Source: Treponema sp. (GTDB taxonomy: Bacteria; Spirochaetota; Spirochaetia; Treponematales; Breznakiellaceae). From it: 11,574 nucleotides of DNA. Below the pieces are notes generated by a model, which was not told the DNA's origin, searched no databases, and saw only the letters and a program-made list of their open reading frames with translations. Shown piece after piece: positions 1-6,047 of the stretch. Where the stretch lies: contig JAISAN010000090.1 of NCBI GenBank assembly GCA_031266635.1, positions 1-11,574 of the forward strand, read 5' to 3'. How positions within the stretch are numbered: position 1 is the stretch's first letter; every line of letters starts with the position of its first letter. The translations under genes were made by a program, and so were the position numbers.

Positions 1-95
1 ATTATGTTTTTGCCTTTCACGACAGTGACGAAATAGGCCCAAAAATGGCAGCGCGGGTAGCAAAACACACTGGGTTAAAACAAAGCGATTTATAA
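1..95 (+). CDS. C-terminal end of an unidentified protein (5' truncated by window edge)
   Basis: The third plus-strand frame is open from the window edge to a TAA at 93-95. It gives about 30 residues that start YVFAFHDSDEIG and end AKHTGLKQSDL. The peptide is soluble and mixed in charge, with a helical tail, and reads like the end of a real protein rather than random translation. No motif identifies a family. The gene body lies outside the window. The DNA is less GC-rich than the genes further right, so it may belong to a different (accessory) neighbourhood. A chance open frame this short cannot be excluded. Confidence 0.35.
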   Translation, partial: YVFAFHDSDEIGPKMAARVAKHTGLKQSDL

Positions 96-487
96 AAAAT
101 AAGAAGTAAAAAATACCGCTCTTTTTTACGGCAGTTCTCATGGACGTATCATAATGACACCCATAGAAGAAAAAATTACCCATGCGGGTTATTTTGACCC
201 ATTCAATATACACGGCATCCCTTTACCGGGTTTTGGAACCCGCTTGTTATACCGCAGTAAAAGGATTAAACCGGGGAAGCTCTAAAAACTCAGGCCGGGT
301 TTTCAGGGCTTCGGCAAAGGCCGCCGGAAAATCGCTAATTCATTACTATATAAAGAATTACGCAAACACAAGGGACTTTAGTCCGCCTTCTCAAAAGGGT
401 AAAAAACGCTAAAAATTTCAGTTTCCGGCGGTTCCGTCATGGTATCCTGATGGCAAAGGGAAACAAAAATTGGGGTTTTGGTAAAAC
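96..487. other. Gene-poor, lower-GC intergenic region upstream of hsp20
   Basis: No convincing gene is visible here. A 76-codon plus-strand frame (182-412) has no ribosome binding site, no domain and a low-complexity basic end, so it is not called. The stretch is A/T-rich up to about 130 and contains a small hairpin at 227-242. A loose inverted pair, GTTTCC (421-426) and GGAAAC (459-464), lies just upstream of the sigma-54 promoter, where an enhancer-binding protein site could sit. That role is only a guess. Confidence 0.4.
225..242 (+). repeat. Possible fragment of the three-hairpin repeat
   Basis: Bases 225-239 (ACCGGGTTTTGGAAC) are identical to 15 bases in the right arm of the repeat copy at 3344-3358. 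In this context they close into their own stem, CGGGTT/AACCCG (227-232 with 237-242). Nothing else of the element is recognisable around it. A match of this length could be a degraded end or chance. Confidence 0.25.
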
Positions 488-504
488 TTGGCACGGTTTA
501 TGCA
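488..504 (+). promoter_or_regulatory. Sigma-54 (RpoN) -24/-12 promoter of hsp20
   Basis: TTGGCACGGTTTATGCA matches the RpoN consensus TTGGCACGNNNNTTGCA at every fixed position except one T. The invariant GG (490-491) and GC (502-503) are separated by exactly ten bases. Transcription would start near 515, leaving a leader of about 119 nt before the hsp20 ATG. No better sigma-70 promoter is visible between here and the gene. RpoN promoters need an AAA+ activator, so hsp20 would be switched by a dedicated signal. The activator is not in this window. Confidence 0.65.
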
Positions 505-532
505 TATATATTAATGTTGGCGAGGAAAAGCA

Positions 533-590
533 GAATCCGGATGCCTGTCAGGACCGGATTCCGGGAGCGGGGCCAAAAACCCCAGGCTCC
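533..590 (+). promoter_or_regulatory. Two stem-loops in the hsp20 leader
   Basis: The predicted leader contains GAATCCGG (533-540) paired with CCGGATTC (554-561), an 8-bp perfect stem with a 13-nt loop. It is followed by GGAGC-GGGG (564-572) paired with CCCC-AG-GCTCC (580-590), a 9-bp stem with a two-base bulge. The CTCC at 587-590 could alternatively pair with the GGAG of the ribosome binding site at 623-626, which would allow temperature or activator control of translation. The stems are visible. Their function is inferred, and they lack an obvious ROSE or fourU motif. Confidence 0.4.
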
Positions 591-620
591 GCATAGTTCC
601 CGCCGAATAAATCTATTTTC

Positions 621-626
621 AAGGAG
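621..626 (+). promoter_or_regulatory. Ribosome binding site fixing the hsp20 start
   Basis: AAGGAG lies 7 nt before the ATG at 634. It decides the start in favour of 634 rather than the in-frame codon at 478, which lies upstream of the predicted transcription start. Confidence 0.8.
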
Positions 627-633
627 ATATGGT

Positions 634-1086
634 ATGAAAACAGTAACCATGTATCGTCCCAACACTATCCAGAACGCCCTGAGCGATTTTGATCGCTACT
701 TCGAGTCTTTTTTCGGGGACTCGGCCCTGGCCCCCGCGGCTCGGGTCTTCGGCCATCTGCCCCCGGTAGATGTTCAGGAAACCGAAAAAGCTTTTGTCAT
801 GGACATGGAACTTCCGGGCTATGAGGAAAAAGACATCGCGGTCCATGTGGACGGCGGCAGCCTCAGTATTGAGTCAAAGCAGGAAGAGGCCACGGAAGAA
901 AAGAAGCGCGGCGGAACCTATATCCTCCGGGAGCGGCGGCTCAATTCTTTCAACCGGTCTTTCAAGCTGCCGGAAAACGCCAATCCCGAGACCGTTTCCG
1001 CCGCCTTCAAAAACGGCATCCTTACCCTGGAAATTCAGAAACGCCCTGAAGCCCAGAAAAGGATGATTAAAATAAACGCCAGTTAA
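634..1086 (+). CDS. hsp20: Small heat shock protein, Hsp20/alpha-crystallin family
   Basis: This is a 150-residue cytoplasmic holdase chaperone that binds unfolding proteins without ATP and hands them to DnaK/ClpB-type machines. The N-terminal arm (about 1-45) is followed by the alpha-crystallin domain (about 46-140). It carries the PPVDVQETEKAFVMDMELPG entry strands and the hallmark AFKNGILTLEI segment (A124, G128, L130). The C-terminal IKI (145-147) is the I-x-I tail motif that locks oligomers together. Length is typical for the family. The start at 634 is fixed by a good ribosome binding site. The gene is monocistronic. It lies behind a sigma-54 promoter with a folded leader and converges with the LUD gene across a shared stem-loop. 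Regulation by RpoN rather than HrcA/CIRCE or sigma-32 is the unusual point. The family assignment is secure. Confidence 0.95.
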   Translation: MKTVTMYRPNTIQNALSDFDRYFESFFGDSALAPAARVFGHLPPVDVQETEKAFVMDMELPGYEEKDIAVHVDGGSLSIESKQEEATEEKKRGGTYILRERRLNSFNRSFKLPENANPETVSAAFKNGILTLEIQKRPEAQKRMIKINAS

Positions 1087-1132
1087 AAAGGTAAAGCGAA
1101 GCCAGGAAGCGGATCAGCCTTCTGGCTTCGCT
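1085..1132 (-). terminator. Stem-loop terminator of the LUD gene, possibly bidirectional
   Basis: AGCGAAGCCAG (1095-1105) pairs perfectly with CTGGCTTCGCT (1122-1132). The stem extends by AAG/CTT past one bulged G, with a loop of about 9 nt. Read on the minus strand, the stem is followed by TTTACCTTTTTAA, an acceptable U-tract, so it should end LUD transcription. On the plus strand no U-run follows, so termination of hsp20 would be weaker or rely on the hairpin alone. Confidence 0.65.
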
Positions 1133-1180
1133 GTATTCCGCCCTCCCGCTCCGCCGGAGCTTCTTTCACCACGCGGTATC

Positions 1181-1822
1181 CTATAACCCCAGATCTTTTC
1201 CCACCAGTATAATCTTGATCCGGCCGGCGGGTTTGCAGAGCCGGGTGTGGACGATAAACGTACAGATCGAATCCGGGACCAGGCAATTGGCGCAGCTGCC
1301 GGTTTCATTACAGGGGGTTTTCTGGCCGGGAAAACGCTGCTGATTCAGGGGGGCCGCAATGGTCCGGGCCCGGGCGTAGGCGTCCTCCAGGGTTTTTACC
1401 ACCTTGTTCATCCCCGCCACCACGATGACCTGCCGGGGCCCAAACATCATCGCCGCCGTCCGGTTGCCGTTGCCGTCAATATTCACCAACTGGCCGTCTT
1501 CGCTGATAGCGTTACTGCCGGTAAGGTAGGTATCGCAGAGCAGGGCCCGGCGCATGAACTCCATCCGCTCCTCCGGGGACTTCGCCGTGTCCCGGTCCAG
1601 TGTCCGATACCCTTCCCCGGCAAGCCGTTCCTGAATACCCAGACCGGCAACGCTCATGGAACCGCCCCAGGATACCGTATCGCTTTTCGGTATCAGGGAA
1701 AGCACTTTGTCCGCCGCCTCGCCGGGATCATCAACATACCACGCCTCAAAACGCCGGTTCTGCAGGGCCTTCACTACCTTGGCGCCCAGTTTCCGGTTCC
1801 GCAATTCCTGGGGTGTACTCAT
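1181..1822 (-). CDS. LUD-domain (DUF162, LutC/YkgG-like) protein
   Basis: This 213-residue soluble protein belongs to the LUD superfamily, whose best-known members (LutB/LutC) take part in L-lactate oxidation to pyruvate. It is a stand-alone single-domain form. Family features are the early VSWGGSMSVAGLGI glycine-rich loop (about 50-64), LTGSNAISEDGQLVNIDGNGNR (about 100-121) and FGPRQVIVVAGMNKVV. Near the C-terminus a CANC pair with nearby cysteines (SIC, RLC) could bind a metal or cluster. No lutA or lutB neighbour is present, so lactate use is not supported by context and the substrate is unknown. The start ATG has GAGAGG seven bases upstream. The gene is divergent from murA and converges with hsp20. 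Family call confident, function open. Confidence 0.85.
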   Translation of the reverse strand: MSTPQELRNRKLGAKVVKALQNRRFEAWYVDDPGEAADKVLSLIPKSDTVSWGGSMSVAGLGIQERLAGEGYRTLDRDTAKSPEERMEFMRRALLCDTYLTGSNAISEDGQLVNIDGNGNRTAAMMFGPRQVIVVAGMNKVVKTLEDAYARARTIAAPLNQQRFPGQKTPCNETGSCANCLVPDSICTFIVHTRLCKPAGRIKIILVGKDLGL

Positions 1823-1906
1823 TTTTTTCCTCTCTGCCCAAAAGTTTAACGAGGTTTAAAAAAAGGTTCCAGCGCTTACTAAAGGGGAAGAACCCCCTCC
1901 GCGCCG

Positions 1907-1935
1907 TTGACAGACCAATCCCCCGCCGGTAAAGT
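1907..1935 (+). promoter_or_regulatory. Sigma-70-type promoter of murA, giving a leaderless or near-leaderless mRNA
   Basis: TTGACA (1907-1912) is followed after 17 bases by TAAAGT (1930-1935, 4 of 6 to TATAAT). The expected start point, 6-7 bases past the -10, falls on or next to the ATG at 1942. No Shine-Dalgarno sequence is visible between the -10 and the ATG. Confidence 0.5.
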
Positions 1936-1941
1936 CGATGT

Positions 1942-3219
1942 ATGAGCGAGTACCTGATCGAGGGCGGCGTTCCCATCAACGGAACCATCCGGGCCAGCGG
2001 AAACAAAAACGCCGCCCTGCCCTGTCTCGCGGCGGCTCTTTTAACCGGCGAGCCGGTAACTTTACGAAACATTCCCGACATTGAGGATGTCCAGGTCATG
2101 CTGGAAGTATACGCCGCCCTGGGCGGGACGGTGGAAAACCCATCGCCCAATGTCTACCGCCTTTGTCTTAATAATTTCAGGTCGTCGGAGATTCCGCCGG
2201 AACAGGCCCGGAAGATCCGGGCGTCCATTCTTTTCGCGGGCCCCCTTTTGGCCCGGACCGGCAAAGTAGTGCTGCCTCCCCCCGGCGGGGATGTGATCGG
2301 CCGGCGGCGGCTGGACACCCATTTTCTGGCCCTCACCGAGCTGGGCGCAAAGGTGCGAAGCAACGGGGCCTTCATTTTTACCGCCAAAACCCTCAAGGGA
2401 GCGGATATTTTTCTCGACGAAGCTTCGGTAACGGGAACGGAAAATGCCGTCATGGCGGCGGTGCTTGCCAGGGGGCAGACAATCCTCACCAACGCCGCCA
2501 GTGAGCCCCATGTACAGGACCTTTGCCGTATGCTGGTTGCTATGGGCGCCCGGATTGAGGGGATAGGTTCCAACATCCTCACCATAAACGGGGTGAAAAA
2601 ACTTTCGGGCTGTGATTTTGAAATCGGCGCGGATTTTATGGAGGTTGGCTCTTTTATCGGCCTTGCCGCCGCTACCGGCGGGGACCTCCGTATCGAAGGC
2701 ATCAGACCCCAGGACCTCCGGCCCGCGAAAACCGCCTTCGGCAAGCTGGGCATTGTTTGGGCCCAGGAGGAAACAAGCATCCATGTGCCAAAGAATCAGG
2801 CTATGGAAGTAAACTGCGATCTGGGGGGGATGATCCCCAAGATCGACGACGCCCCCTGGCCGGGCTTTCCGCCGGATCTGACCAGCATCGTTACCGTGGT
2901 AGCTACCCAGGTAAAAGGGACAGTCCTGATCCACGAAAAGATGTTTGAGTCCCGGATGTTTTTTGTTGATAAACTTATCGGTATGGGCGCCCGGATCGTC
3001 CTCTGTGATCCCCACCGGGCGGTGGTAACCGGACCTTCCCGGCTTACGGGATCGGAACTCCACAGTCCCGATGTACGGGCCGGCATGGCTATGATCATCG
3101 CCGCCATGTGCGCCAGGGGAAAAAGCGTAATCCGCAATGTCTATCAGATTGAGCGGGGATATGAAAACCTGGTGGAACGCCTCAGCTCCCTGGGGGCGAG
3201 TATCGTGCGGAGCAAGTAG
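1942..3219 (+). CDS. murA: UDP-N-acetylglucosamine 1-carboxyvinyltransferase MurA, Cys-to-Asp type
   Basis: This enzyme transfers enolpyruvate from PEP to UDP-GlcNAc in the cytoplasm, the first committed step of peptidoglycan synthesis. The protein has 425 residues, the normal length, with the inside-out barrel repeats of the EPSP synthase fold. Visible active-site residues are K22 in GNKNAA, the RKIRAS arginine (R93), D312 in WPGFPPD (equivalent to E. coli D305) and R379 in SPDVRAGMAM (equivalent to R397). The catalytic loop reads PPPGGDVIGRR, with Asp117 (codon 2290-2292) where E. coli has Cys115. Fosfomycin alkylates that Cys, so this enzyme should be intrinsically insensitive, as known for the Asp forms of Mycobacterium, Chlamydia and Borrelia. 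There is no usual ribosome binding site. Transcription is probably monocistronic and ends near the three-hairpin repeat. Confidence 0.95.
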   Translation: MSEYLIEGGVPINGTIRASGNKNAALPCLAAALLTGEPVTLRNIPDIEDVQVMLEVYAALGGTVENPSPNVYRLCLNNFRSSEIPPEQARKIRASILFAGPLLARTGKVVLPPPGGDVIGRRRLDTHFLALTELGAKVRSNGAFIFTAKTLKGADIFLDEASVTGTENAVMAAVLARGQTILTNAASEPHVQDLCRMLVAMGARIEGIGSNILTINGVKKLSGCDFEIGADFMEVGSFIGLAAATGGDLRIEGIRPQDLRPAKTAFGKLGIVWAQEETSIHVPKNQAMEVNCDLGGMIPKIDDAPWPGFPPDLTSIVTVVATQVKGTVLIHEKMFESRMFFVDKLIGMGARIVLCDPHRAVVTGPSRLTGSELHSPDVRAGMAMIIAAMCARGKSVIRNVYQIERGYENLVERLSSLGASIVRSK

Positions 3220-3246
3220 CTTCAGCGCCGCGGCGATGCCTAGTAT

Positions 3247-3364
3247 GAGGCTGTTCCAAAACTTCAGTTTTGGAACAGCAACCTTAGATTTACATGGAAA
3301 AGCGGGCATTTGACCGCTTTTCCAAGAGGTTGTTTCAAAACCGACCGGGTTTTGGAACAACCTC
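3247..3364. repeat. Three-hairpin palindromic repeat, copy 1
   Basis: This 118-bp element has inverted termini GAGGCTGTTCCAAAAC (3247-3262) and GTTTTGGAACAACCTC (3349-3364) that match at 15 of 16 positions. It contains three hairpins. H1 has a 12-bp stem (3251-3262 with 3267-3278, TTCA loop). H2 has an 11-bp stem (3295-3305 with 3314-3324). H3 has a 17-bp stem with one G-T wobble (3326-3342 with 3348-3364). A linker, GCAACCTTAGATTTACATG, joins H1 to H2. It lies between convergent murA and the DjlA-like gene and forms the latter's 3' end. There is no U-tract after any stem, so it is not a textbook terminator. It resembles a MITE or REP-type mobile palindrome, or a structured RNA. Confidence 0.75.
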
Positions 3365-4219
3365 GTATGTCTCTTCCCCGCCGGCCGCTCCTTTCATAAT
3401 TTCCCGGTAGGCCCCCTCTATTTTCATAAAGGCCCGGGCCGCTTCTTCCCGCTGCCGCTCGTCCAGCTCCTGGAGGCGGTCGGGGTGGAATAAAATTGCC
3501 AGACGGCGGAAACCGGACTTTACCTCATCCGGGGAAGCGCCGGGCTTCAGGCCAAGAACTTCCCATGCCGCTTCCGGCGGGGGAGAAAAAATCCGTTCCG
3601 CGGCATTATGAACCCCCTGCTCAAAAGCCCGGTAACCGGGGTCGAGGATGGAGCGGATATGGGCCGCGGTTTGCAGAGCCTGGTCCCCGAAAGCAAGGGC
3701 ATGGAGGGTTTTCCCCAGCCAGGGGAGGTCCTCCCGGGAGGCCCGCCGGGCGGCAAGACTCTCCGCCAGCAGATCGGCGTTCAGTATTTTTCGCCGGGAC
3801 TCGGCCAGACGGCAGAAAGATTCAATCAGGGGGCCGTATTTGCCGCTGCCGGGAAAGGCCGCCAGAGCGCCCCGGACCGCCTCCGCGCCGACAGTGTTTC
3901 CCGGACCGGCGCCCGGATTTTCCGGGGATATTGATTCGGAGAGGACAAGAACCGCCAGGCCGCACCAGGCCGCCAGCCCCGGTTCCCCTTCATAAAAACC
4001 CGGACGCCCCGGACTTTCAAAATAGGCCGCCACTGCCCGGTCGGAACGGAATTGGCGGAAAAGTTCCTGGGTCAGATACCCCATCAGAACGCCGGTAATG
4101 ATCCCCGGCAGACCGGCGATAAGACCGATAAGACCGCCGGTCAAAGGCCCCGCCCAGAGGGGAGGATGTTTAAAAAAACGGAATGTTTTTTCCCGGAGGG
4201 AAGAACGGCGGGAATCCAT
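3335..4219 (-). CDS. DjlA-like membrane-anchored J-domain protein
   Basis: This is a co-chaperone that would stimulate DnaK ATPase at the inner membrane. From the ATG at 4219 it has 294 residues. A glycine-rich hydrophobic hairpin or TM segment spans about 20-53, a helical middle region about 60-205 (TerB position in DjlA, but not recognisable as TerB by eye), and a C-terminal J domain about 217-276 with the essential HPD (245-247) in AILFHPDRL. The order TM, helical domain, J domain is that of DjlA. A TTG at 4246 would add nine residues and overlap the upstream gene. Neither start has a clear ribosome binding site, and translational coupling to the upstream gene (stop 4227-4229) is likely. 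The last nine codons (EVVPKPGRF) and the TGA lie inside the three-hairpin repeat. Confidence 0.8.
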   Translation of the reverse strand: MDSRRSSLREKTFRFFKHPPLWAGPLTGGLIGLIAGLPGIITGVLMGYLTQELFRQFRSDRAVAAYFESPGRPGFYEGEPGLAAWCGLAVLVLSESISPENPGAGPGNTVGAEAVRGALAAFPGSGKYGPLIESFCRLAESRRKILNADLLAESLAARRASREDLPWLGKTLHALAFGDQALQTAAHIRSILDPGYRAFEQGVHNAAERIFSPPPEAAWEVLGLKPGASPDEVKSGFRRLAILFHPDRLQELDERQREEAARAFMKIEGAYREIMKGAAGGEETYEVVPKPGRF

Positions 4220-4226
4220 GCCTGTT

Positions 4227-6047
4227 TTACCCGTGCTGAGCGGCAAGGAATATCAGCGAAAAGATAAAAAGAAGCGCCAGGACGGCGATAAAGATAACAA
4301 GGGTCGTGGAAAACCCCAGGGAAATGACCGCCCAGATACCGGTGGTATTAAGGATGTTCCGGTACAGACGGACCAGGCCGTTAAAAACCAGCGGCAAAAG
4401 AGGTAACATGGGGATAAAGAGATACCGGGGCCGTTTTCGGGCCCGGTATCGCCAGCCGATGACGATCGACAGGATCGACAGGGGAAGGAAAAACAGGGGA
4501 ACGCTCAGGCGGTATACTATTTCCGCCTCAAAAACTCCGGGCAGATACCCGGCGGAACCAAGACGCCGGGCGGCGGAAAAAAGTTCTCCCAACTGCAAAT
4601 TGTCCAGTCCCCGCCGGGTATGGGAAAGAAGCAGAAAATCCTCATAACTAATATCCAGCAGCAACTGGGTCTCCCCTGAAACGGCCTCCTCCGGCGAAGG
4701 AGGCAGGGCCGGGTCGGCGGCCCAGAGGGGCCCCCAGCGGTGGTTCCGGTCATGGCGATCCAGGGCCTGCATCAGGACCGCTGTCTGGGGCCGGGCGCCG
4801 GGCCGGATGGGGAGGATTTTAGCATACGGCGCTTCCACCCGGGAAACCGGCCGGGCATCACCGTCAAAGCTGATATATTCAAGGCCGATGCCGTAAGAAT
4901 AATCGGGAAAACCGGAAAGGCTGGAAAATCTCAGCGCCGCACGGCGCGGGCTGCCATTTACGCTGCTTACGGGGAGGGAAAAAACCGCGCCGGTAAGAAC
5001 CTCCCCCACCGCCAGTTCCATCTCATCAATAAAAAAAGCCGTCTCCCTGGCGCCCTGTTCGCTTTTTATGAAAAAATTCGCCGCGTCGGGATCGTTGGGG
5101 CTAAGCTCCAGCAGCTCCTGGAAAATATAATAGGCCCTAATCCAGTCGCCGGAAACCATAGCTTCATACCCGGACTGTTTTAGGCGGAACGTGGCGTAAA
5201 GCCGGGATTCCCGGACATTGGGGGCCAGGGATTGTATGGCGCTCCATGAAAGGCCGGCAAGCCGGGCCGCGTCCGCCGCCTCCAGGCTGTCCGGCCCGGC
5301 GAGCCGCCCTGCCAAAGTTGCCAGCCAGTGGGCGTCAAAATACCGTTCCTCCGCCAGGGCCGCCTTTCCCAGGATTAGGGCCTCGGTTACATTTACCGGC
5401 TGCCGCTGTCCGGGCAAAACCGAAACCGCGGCGCCCCAGGCATCCCCCGCCGCTTCCGCCCGGACAGCGGCCCGATCCTTATCCTCCTCAAACCGGTAAT
5501 CCTCCAGATGAACGGCGGCCTGATCTTTCAGCCTGCTCATTTCCGGACTGCCCGGCCATATCCTATCGCAGATGGCGATAAACCAGGCAGCCTCCAACCA
5601 TTCCCCCTCCTGGCCGTGAACATGGGCCCGCTCCCGGGCCAGGCGGTACAGATTACCCTCGGAGCGTTTATTCAGCTCCTGGTCCCGGAGCAGGGGAAGG
5701 GCAAGGAAAAAAAGCAGGCCGTATACCATAGCGGCGCAGATAGCGGTGATCACCGGCCCTTTGATGCTCTGAAAAAAACGGGGAGAAAAACTGGTATATT
5801 CTTCTTCGGCAAACGCGGCCCGGCCAAAGGGAATAACCAGGGCGGACATAGCCAGAGCGGGAAAAAGGTTGATAAAATCCACCAGGCCCCGGATTATACG
5901 CCAGGAACGGGAAAAATAGGGAATCGGAGCGGTTTCACCGGGGAAAATGAACCGGAACCCCATAAGTACAAGGCCGCAGACTATTACATAGAGAATAAAT
6001 ATACCCGGCGGGGAAAGGAATATCCGGGGGTCAAATTTCTTCTTCAT
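4227..6047 (-). CDS. LptF/LptG-like (YjgP/YjgQ) permease with TPR insert
   Basis: This 606-residue inner-membrane protein has three N-terminal TM helices (about 14-35, 55-74, 97-120), a large soluble region (121-510) and three C-terminal TM helices (about 515-533, 542-559, 571-602). The pattern is that of LptF/LptG, the permeases that lift LPS or related lipids out of the inner membrane with the LptB ATPase. Supporting segments are SALVIPFGRAAFAEEE after TM2, and LQLGELFSAARRLGSAG followed by AEIVYRLSVPLFFLP leading into TM4. These fit the family's L-x2-EL and E-x3-RL-x2-PL patterns. The soluble region is unusual: about 130-335 is helical with a TPR-type repeat (AMVSGDWIRAYYIFQELLEL), before a beta-rich part (about 340-480). 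ATG with AAAAAGG upstream. It overlaps the preceding gene by 17 bp. No lptB is in view, so the lipid and partner are unknown. Confidence 0.6.
   Translation of the reverse strand: MKKKFDPRIFLSPPGIFILYVIVCGLVLMGFRFIFPGETAPIPYFSRSWRIIRGLVDFINLFPALAMSALVIPFGRAAFAEEEYTSFSPRFFQSIKGPVITAICAAMVYGLLFFLALPLLRDQELNKRSEGNLYRLARERAHVHGQEGEWLEAAWFIAICDRIWPGSPEMSRLKDQAAVHLEDYRFEEDKDRAAVRAEAAGDAWGAAVSVLPGQRQPVNVTEALILGKAALAEERYFDAHWLATLAGRLAGPDSLEAADAARLAGLSWSAIQSLAPNVRESRLYATFRLKQSGYEAMVSGDWIRAYYIFQELLELSPNDPDAANFFIKSEQGARETAFFIDEMELAVGEVLTGAVFSLPVSSVNGSPRRAALRFSSLSGFPDYSYGIGLEYISFDGDARPVSRVEAPYAKILPIRPGARPQTAVLMQALDRHDRNHRWGPLWAADPALPPSPEEAVSGETQLLLDISYEDFLLLSHTRRGLDNLQLGELFSAARRLGSAGYLPGVFEAEIVYRLSVPLFFLPLSILSIVIGWRYRARKRPRYLFIPMLPLLPLVFNGLVRLYRNILNTTGIWAVISLGFSTTLVIFIAVLALLFIFSLIFLAAQHG

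Noticed and set aside
182..412. 76-codon plus-strand frame in the leader region
   Set aside because: It has no ribosome binding site, no recognisable domain, and a composition expected of intergenic DNA.
478..515. Sigma-70 reading of the hsp20 promoter (TTGGCA with ATTAAT)
   Set aside because: The -10 match is poor (4 of 6, lacking the key first TA), while the -24/-12 match is almost complete.
478..633. Upstream in-frame extension of hsp20 (202 residues)
   Set aside because: The extra 52 residues are unlike Hsp20 N-termini, overlap the promoter and leader hairpins, and the AAGGAG before 634 fixes the start.
2062..3360. 432-codon minus-strand open frame antisense to murA
   Set aside because: It lies wholly opposite a clear murA and has no domain, no binding site and a skewed Pro/Gly/His/Arg composition. 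It is a high-GC shadow frame.
3247..3364. Repeat copy 1 as a normal bidirectional terminator of murA and the DjlA-like gene
   Set aside because: None of the three stems is followed by a U-run on either strand, and one arm is inside the coding region. It may still stall transcription, but it is not a canonical terminator.
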